Shown here piece after piece: positions 40,001 to 49,000 of a DNA stretch of 64,000 bases. A program made the position numbers and the translations under genes. Each line of letters begins with the position of its first letter. Positions within the stretch are counted from its first letter, which is position 1. Under the pieces are notes generated by a model. That model was not told the DNA's origin and made no database searches. It was given only the letters and a program-made list of their open reading frames with translations. The stretch is from Ashinkailepas kermadecensis (Eukaryota; Arthropoda; Thecostraca; Neolepadidae): the NCBI GenBank assembly GCA_034440615.1, contig JAOTOM010004962.1, positions 564,501 through 628,500 on the forward strand. Reading direction: 5' to 3'.

Positions 40001-43000
40001 GGATTGGAGGCGAATATGAAAAAATGATGGCCCCGACGAACAATTTCAGGACTTCAATAACCAGCAAAAAAAACAAGAAATCGAAGTGTTTGGATATCCC
40101 ATTTCCCCTGCCAGTAAATGTTGACCTGGGTAAAATTGGACTAACTTTTTGAATACATTTTAATACAGGGTTTTTATGGGCGCTGTATAACCAATGCAGT
40201 TGATGTGCCCTAAAACCCAAATAACTAACTAACTAATACAGGGTTTTAACAAAAATGATGATTAGACAACTAATTTTCTCTGCAAATGATTACGTTTGAG
40301 TTGGCAAACAAATACCTGATCATAATCTTCACTGCAATATAGCACATGTATAACTATCCATACCTGGTGTCAGACATGTTTAAAAAATAAACACTTCATG
40401 CACTCAATTTAATACTCCGACATCAAAATCCTAATGTTTCTGCTTTAATTGGACATTCATTTCCAAGAATGAATACTTGCAACCTGATGTGTCCGCAGCC
40501 AAGGCTGGAAGTTCCTTGTGATGCTGTATTATTTTATTTTGCATATATTATATTAATTATTTTATGCATATATTATTTGTGTTAGACTTGATAAAGAAGA
40601 ATTCAACACTTCATGTAATCAATTTAATAATCTGCCATCTAACTTACAGAACTTAACTTCACCTCATGTTTCTGCCTTAATTTGACATTTATTTCCGAGA
40701 ACCACATGCGTCCTCGGCCAAGACCGGAAGGTCCTTGCGATGCTGTATTTTTTTTTTAATTTGCTGATGGCCGAAAAATTATTTTGGATGATTCTGGTTG
40801 TCCTGTTAGGTTAGATTATAATATGACATAAAATATTTTATATCATGCTACGTTCTCTGCCATTCTTACACTGCATATACTGGAGAATCACCACATCCTT
40901 GGAAGTTTAGTAGATATTATTACTAAACTTACCTATGCAGATATATACAATGTGACCGGAAATGAGGACATGCAAGTTATGGGTGCTGTATAACCAATGC
41001 AGTTGATGTGCCATAAAACCCGAATAACCGACAGGACGTGAAAGCAGAACACGGCCTACTTATGGTGAAGACTTCAAAAATTACATATGAATATATACAT
41101 AATATGAAAATAACCTAACCTAGACTAAGATAACAGTGTAATATATAAAGTATATTATATGGTAATATATAACCAAACCTAACTGGGAAACTAGAATTGT
41201 CCAAAGCAAATTGTTGGGCCATGACAAGCATATGAAAAATAAAATAATACATCATTGCAAGGAACTTCCTGCATTGGCTGCGGATTGCAAGTATTCATTC
41301 TCGGAAATCAATGTTGAATTAAGGCAGAAACATAAGGTCTTCGATGTCGGTATTAAATTGAGTGTATGAAGTGTTCAACTTCTTTATCACGTCTGACACA
41401 CCGGGTACAGATAATAATACACAATGTGCTATATGTGCAGCATGAAGATAATGATCATGTATTTGTTTGCCAACTGAAAAGTAATCATTTGCAGAAAAAT
41501 GAGTGTTTGCATCTTATTTTTACATTAAGATTCCATGCATTTCTTTTTACAAATTGAAGGAGAATTGAAATTGAAATTGAAACACATTTTACCTAGATTG
41601 TAATATATACTTTATTTTGCATATATAATTACATATGAATAGATAAATAATTTTTTCTTTTACAGAATGACCTAACCTAGACTAAGAACCTAGCATAATA
41701 TATAAAATATATTATGATTCATAGTATAATTGGACCTAACCAGAATACCAGAATCATCCAAAACAAATTTTTTGTCCATGACATCGCAGGAAAAATAAAA
41801 TAATACACCATAGCAAAGAACTTCCTGCCTTGGCTGTGGACGAGCTTTACCAGATCTTGGAAAGGTGCAGATGACCTGACGGTGGAGCCGAGTGGTGCTG
41901 GGATTCCAAATTAAGACATTTGTGGCTTAATCAGCCAGTCCTCCAGGCAGACACTACATATACACTACAGGAGCGTTTGAGTGGTGTTCGTGAGTGAGTG
42001 CCTTCTTGCATATGGATAGTAGGTTGGAATTGTGCACTCCCTTTCACCTGTCACTACGATTTGGGGAAAACCGTGTACTATTTCAATGCGTGGAAAAATG
42101 AGCCGTGGTATATGACTTCATGTTATTTATTCAATATCAGCAAATTTATGCACTCTTGTTTATGGAAATTTATACACTATTATATGGCTTCTCGATGTCA
42201 TACACTCCGATATTTTACCGAACCCAATAATTATACACTCAGTCCAAGACCCAGAAGTGAAAATCCAACACTGGTCAAAAGGGCACTTTGGTCTCATGGG
42301 GGGGGCGGGGCGGGGGCCCGGCCCCCCCCCTCCGGTGCGCCACTGGTTGTAGGTCAAAACCACTACATTAATTAAAAGACATATATTACTGCACCTTTCA
42401 TCGACATCCACTTCGTAATTACTGAGATCGTCCATCGGGCAAAAGAGTGGGCATTATAGACCCTCCTCTTCTCCCTCTTCCTTAGCTTAAAATACATCCA
42501 ATCAGAGTTTTCATTCAGGGCCAGTACGTTCCCGTTCCACCACTCATACCAAGGCCTATCGAGTCAGGTTGGACAATAGCGTCAGCTGCTGGGGTGTCGT
42601 TTCGGGGGGGGGGGGGTCAAGTTGTTCCGGGTCTGTGATGTAGCGAAGGCGATACTCGGCAGCACTTTGCGTGCGTCTCAAGCCAAAATAGCCAATATTT
42701 TCCACGGCTTTACGCAGACTATTTGTATTGTATGTAGGCAAATTTGATACCATGCGAATGCCTGAAGAACTCTACATACGAATCCGGAACGTTTTTACTT
42801 GTATCACCCCGAAAAAAGCATGTTTCCTTGCCGGTAAACGAGGACACTACACAAAACCGGCCGGCCGACTCCCGGAGGGCGGGGCCTAAGTCGTTGCCAT
42901 GACGACCGGCTGGCCTTCAAGGCCAGTCGTGCGTCGAGCTTCGGCAGAAAAGGAAGCTGCTGTTAAATGAAATTGAACGTTCTTTCTCATTCTTTGTACT

Positions 43001-46000
43001 CTTTTTCATGTCATCCTTTCCTTTCTCGTGTCAGCTCAATATAGGAGAAAGTAAAGCATGCCATAATACCATATGCTCTTTTCTAATCAAAATTACAGAA
43101 ATATAAGAAAAATGAAGCACGTGAAGTTTTTGCCGCGGTTGCGGCACTATATCACCAATTGCCAGGAATCTGCTAGATTTGGAATATTCTACTATAGGAT
43201 TCTATAATCCGCCAGATGTCCACCACATTCTAGTAGAATATCGCATATTATAGCTGTGACGTCACCAAGGCACAGTATATACTAGATCTGAGAATATACT
43301 AAACTTGGGTGTACCCGTTCATTAATATACTCTGTGTCGTTTAGCTACATAATATGACTCGTGTGACGATTGTGATCGATGTCAGTTTTCTATCTGTGCG
43401 CGCACCAACTGAACCAATTACAGTGCAGCATTTTTGTGACAATAGCTAAATGGTTTTCGCCAAAGCGGCTTCGGAATCCATCGATAAATCGGCGAGATTG
43501 CTGCAGGCAAATTCACCGGTTGAAAATGATATAGGGCGCACGTGCTGCCACGCTAGCCAAGCTCCCATGGGAAGGATTTGATATGTGAATATAAATACGT
43601 CTGTGTTGCATATAGTTGCGTTTCATGAAAGCTATTCGTTCTTTACACGCAATGTCTAAAACCCAGGAGCACCTAAGAGCCATTCTTCGTTGTATTTTTC
43701 ATGAAAGCTATTCGTTCTATTATCACAACGATTCTGCACTGCAACTGGTGAACTTGGCGCATGCCAAGATTTTTAAAAAAAACTGATATCGATCACAATC
43801 GCCACAAGCGTCATATATGTAGCTAAACGACACCCCAGCAGCTGATTGCTATTGCCCAGGCCTGTACTCATACATCTATTCGTGAAGCAGCTACATATTT
43901 TGAACAGAGTTAAACATTACGTCACCCACGTGCCGGCCGGCCTTGCCAGCCTCTCTTCTTGAGGTGTGTGGTGGTCGGATCAGAAATAACCATCAGCAAG
44001 AGCATGTTGCAAATGACCAGCTAACATTCACAATGAAAACGACGATACCGCAGAACAAGAACAAAACTGATAGCGTCGTCACCACTACGCGAGTGGTTAA
44101 CTGAAACTACACCATTTGCTCTGTCCTCCGAAATGAAGTGGAGGACATCAAAGACCTACGATGTCACCAGAAATCAGCAGTGACAGCATGGAACGGCATT
44201 GAAATGTGACAGGTGGCAACTACTGGCAAGCGTTCGATGGCATACACATTAGGAATCACGTGTGGTGCGACTGACAACTGACAATACTGTAGTGGGACGA
44301 TGTCACGCTCGGTGTAGATCGACTCAGGTCAACACTGTGCCCCAGGTGTTGTTATTGGGGTTTAGGGGCGCATCAACTGCCTAGGTTATACAGCGCTGTG
44401 CCCCAGGTGAGATGACGTGCATAATAATTGTTGGTCTCCACAAAAACTTTGTTATTCGTGGCGCCACCTATGCACACCGTCCCTGACCACGCCCACAACG
44501 CGTCGTGCCCCAAGCCGTGGCTGCGGCTCACCGTCGGCAGGCTGTCCCTGGCCGGGCAGAAGCGACAGGTGAGGGTCTTGCCCTCGGTGACCTGGCGGAA
44601 GGCGCGCTGCGGGTCGGCGCCACCTGGCGCCAGCTGCGCCAGGCCGGCCAGCGTCACGCGACACGCCTGGATCGGCAGCTGCGCCAGGTGCAGCGGCAGC
44701 GCGCGCACCTCAGAGGCCACCTTGGTGGTGTCGCCGCCGTAGTCCGTCCAGTATACCTGGCGGTGACAAACGCAATGTTGGGTTAGTCTACGACGCATTC
44801 CACTGCTAGGATATACGGCGTAGCCAACCTCTCTCGCCGATTAGTCGCCGGTGGACTCGGTAATCTCGCCGGATGTGCGATTCGAACCACGACCCTGAGG
44901 ATGATAATGGGCATTAGGTGGTGTTTTAAGCAGTTTTGTATTCACCATGTTGTCATTCATGCCTTTAGAAGCAAACAAAAAAGTTTTGATAACAGGCTTA
45001 TATCAATTCATATCGGGATGAATAAGGTCTTCAAAGACGGTATGAATTGCCTATAGGTATCACCTGAATTTAAGGGAAAAAATGTATGTCGACATTTTAT
45101 GTGGAAAAAACGTATTATAAAACCGGTCTTTTAACTGGCCTTCAGTGCATTTTGACCGGCCCCAACCGGGCTTTGTCACATCATACCCGCCGGTCCCGGA
45201 TTTCGGTCCCAACATTTCGGGCATTTGCCACCTCTATAAACGCAATCTACAATGATGTTATAGGAGCCAGATATTGGTCATCAGAAACGGCGGTATATCA
45301 CCTCAAAACAAGCTTTTTGAAAGAAGACAAAAATGTTCCCAGACGCCACGGCCTCAGGGTCGTTATCTAGTAGCGTACGCGAAGAAGCGTTCGCACTCAG
45401 CCATCCTAAAAGCTGGCGGCGCAGCGGCACGAACCGTAAACAGCCAAACCATCCAACCAAACCACGAAACGCGTGTGCGAGAGAAGCCGCACCACCAGCT
45501 GTATGTGACAGGGCCCGCATTACAGAAACGGCCCGAGCCCGAACCCGTGCAGTGGCCAGCTCTGCAGCAGCACCAGCCATCTGCAGCGGCAGCAGCAGCT
45601 GTCACCCGGGGCAGGCCCTGTGATGTCACCTCCGACGCTGGGCGGCGCCGCCTCACCTTGACGATGTTACCGTCCACCTGGGTGACGACAGCGCGCAAGT
45701 AGCGGCCCTCGTGGGCGACGGACGTGGCCAGGCACACCGAGCCGGACTCCACCAACTTCGGCGCCACCGCCGGCACGGACTGGCAGTACATCTAAGGTGG
45801 GTGGGTGTCGGTTATCACGGAGAACAGTGCATCTAAGGTGGGTGGGTGTCGGTTATGGGGAACAGTACATCTGAGGTGGGTGGGTGTCGGTTATGGGGAA
45901 CAGTACATCTGAGGTGAGTGGGTGTCGGTTATGGGGAACAGTACATCTGAGGTGAGTGGGCGTCAGTTATCACGGATAACAGCACATCCGAGGTGGGTAC

Positions 46001-49000
46001 GCATCAGTTACCACAGTGAACAGCACATCCGAGGTTGTTTGTTGTTTGTTATTTGGGCTTCAGGGCGCTTCGACCAGTTTTGATCATTCGCGCCCAACAC
46101 ATCCGAGGTGGGACCACAAGGAACAGCATATCTGAGTTCCGTTGACACATGCAGGGCCAGACCAGTAGCTTACCCGATATGGCGGAGGGTGACTTGTTGT
46201 TGTTATTGGGGTTTAGGGGCGCATCAACTGCCTGGGTGACTTGGCATACTGGGGAACAGGCCGGTGGTATGCCTAAGGTGGTGATCGCCTGACATACCGA
46301 GGAACAGACTCGAAGCATACTTGGGGTGTGGCGATTATCGTTTGGCACAGAGGAACGGACCGGTAGTACACCTAAGGTGGGGAGGGGAAGGCGTTCGTTG
46401 ACAGGTACCAGTAGTACACCCGAGGCGGAAGAGTCAGCCGACAACTATTCTGCGGACTGCGCCTTTGCCCCCAGTCTGTTATCCGCCCGTGCACCAAACC
46501 CCACGCGCATCTGCCGCACGCGCCGGCTTCAAGACTCCACAACACATCCGCCGAGTACCCCAGTCTGCCCCGCGTCTCGTGCGCGCTCACGCGGAGCGCT
46601 CGTCCGTCGACACGCTCCGCGCGTCTGTCCGCCGACTGCACACCGCCGCGCAGCTCCACCGCCACTGCCGACTCGCCTGTATGTCGGCCATTAGCTGCTC
46701 CAGCGCCGGCTGCTGCTGCTGGCTGTGCACGGTGAACCTGGCCGGCCCGACGCCGTAGTGGCAGATGGTGACCACCAGCTCGACGCCGGCCAGCGGCGTC
46801 ACGGTCTTCATCTCCTTGATGCGCACGGCGTACTGCGCCGGCGGCGGCGGCAGACCGGTGCCGGCCAACTGCACGACACAACACAAGGCACGCCGTCAGC
46901 AGCCGACTGCGGCGCCCCCTACAACACAGCGGTCCGGCACGCAGGTCAGGCGGCACTCACTTTCCGACATTCACATATCGTAGCTTAGGGGCGCGTCGAC
47001 CGCATAGGTCATATAGCAACATTCCTATGTGGATAACGAAGAGCGTAATTCGGCGACTGGCCTGATGAGGCGACATCATCTGCGTCGCGTCGGCATGGTG
47101 AGGCACCACCAGCTGAGCCGTGGTCACGTGCTGGGGCGACACCATCTGAGAGCCGGTCACGTGGTGGTGCATGGTCAGACGACCCAGGCCGATGGCTACC
47201 AGCTGCGAGGCCAGCGTGGAGCCGTCGACGTTGAAGACGCGCACGTGCAGCACGCCCTCACCGTCCTGGTGCACCAGTTGGCCGTGCACGCGCTGGAAGC
47301 GCAGCTTCGACTGCCAAAATGTGGCGTGACATCATACGACTAATAGGAAAACGAGACGTGGGTGGGAGACGAGGTGTCATTAGATGATATGTTTCTCATA
47401 AGCTTAAGGCTGGGGAACAAATTACAAACGCACGATTAATTTAACGTGTGACGCATCGATGTGGGGGCCAAAACATCACCTTTGTAGGCCCCACCCGCAA
47501 CACCGAGAAAACTTTTTAACAACAGGAAACTTTCGCTCCTTCAAGCACCCTTCATTGGCAGTTCATCAATCTGCGCTGCTGCCTCCCACAAGCATACAAT
47601 GACACTCGACCAGAACAATCAGATCGAGCTATGCCTCAACCCTAAGTCCACAGTGCCCAAAAACTGATTTTGCATCAGGGTATTGGAGTTGTAAATAATT
47701 TCTGAAAACGTAGTGCAAGAGTGGGAGATTCGAGCAAAGCCTCGTGAAAATAAGAGCACACATCTGATACTTTTACTGTCATCAGAAAGTGACTTCACCC
47801 GTATATTCGCCAATGATCAATACCAGAAAACTCAAATGCACATATTCTTGTGTCACGAATTAGTATGGAAAACAAAGTGTTCGTTATTTGGGTTTCAGGG
47901 CGCACTGACCATAGTGATGGCTTAGGGCCAGACTTGAAACATGTCATATTTTAGGTGTTAGGAACCGGGCGGGAGGAGTGGAAAATCATTGCTGAAACAG
48001 AGGAGGGAGGGGAGTGAACTCTATCTCCTTCTGTGTGTCGCTTTGAACCAGTTCGGAAAACTCCGGACACTGCAAATTGGCCGTACCGGAGGCCGACGCG
48101 ACACACCCACCTCGAGGAAGCTGACGGCGGCATCTGACCAGGTGGCAGTGGCCGGCACCACCTCGGCCAGCACGCAGTGGGCGGCCATCGGCGGCTGCGC
48201 CAGGATCGCCCCAGTCGCCGAGCTATGGCGTCGACAGATCTGGCGCACAACAGGACCGCTCACCATCCTCACCTCACAGACACACAAGCACACTCGGAGA
48301 ACGCTGTGCGCTGGCCTGTATGGCCACAGTCGCCGAGGGACCTGGCGCACAAGCTGGCCGGTCGTGATCCACAGACACGAAAGCCCAGAGCAGTGATAAA
48401 ATATTCGCGAAATAGAGTGGAATATACCACTTACTGAACACTGAATCGACATCCTGCCCAAATAAGTATCGACATCGTGCTTCTTGGTGCGTATTTGTGA
48501 AGTCTGCATGCCTCGTTTCTAACTATCCCACGTACAAGTATCATACTTATGCTCACCATAACGGATCCTGGATCGTGATAACCAACATCCCTTGGCGCAA
48601 TTCCAGGTGAAGGTATTACCTACGATGTGCTATGTTATATAATGCCAGTTTATAGCATAGGTGTTTGTATCGTTATCGTTGATATCGGGATCCAAAAATT
48701 AGGTACCTATCAAAACAGGCAACACGGGAACAGTCATATGTACGCAATTGTCTCAAAGATAGGTTTGCAGGACTAACAAGATTTTAGTTAACATTACTTC
48801 CATGGCGATTCGACATCCTGCTGCACACGTTTCGACATCTCACACCTAACGAGAAATCATTATTTTAACACTGGCCCAGAGGTATCTACCAGCAACGCAA
48901 CATGTGCCAGAAATATCAAGGTCATCACCGGCTTGCTTTTTTGTCAAATAACGATAATTTTATGCAACAAAAATACACCCGGTTATGGAGGTGAACACCA

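Larger units (their letters stand above)
35735..42462. mobile_element. Putative 6.7-kb element with ~118-bp terminal inverted repeats
   Basis: Left end 35735-35853 and right end 42346-42462 are inverted copies at high identity (gtctataatgcccac, gatggacgatctcagtaatt, attaatgtagtggttttga). Inside are a palindromic element, a hairpin, a 501-bp tandem duplication and further inverted pairs. No transposase or other ORF was recognised, so it may be a composite or non-autonomous element. It fills most of the intron between exons 44532 and 34762. Confidence 0.62.
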
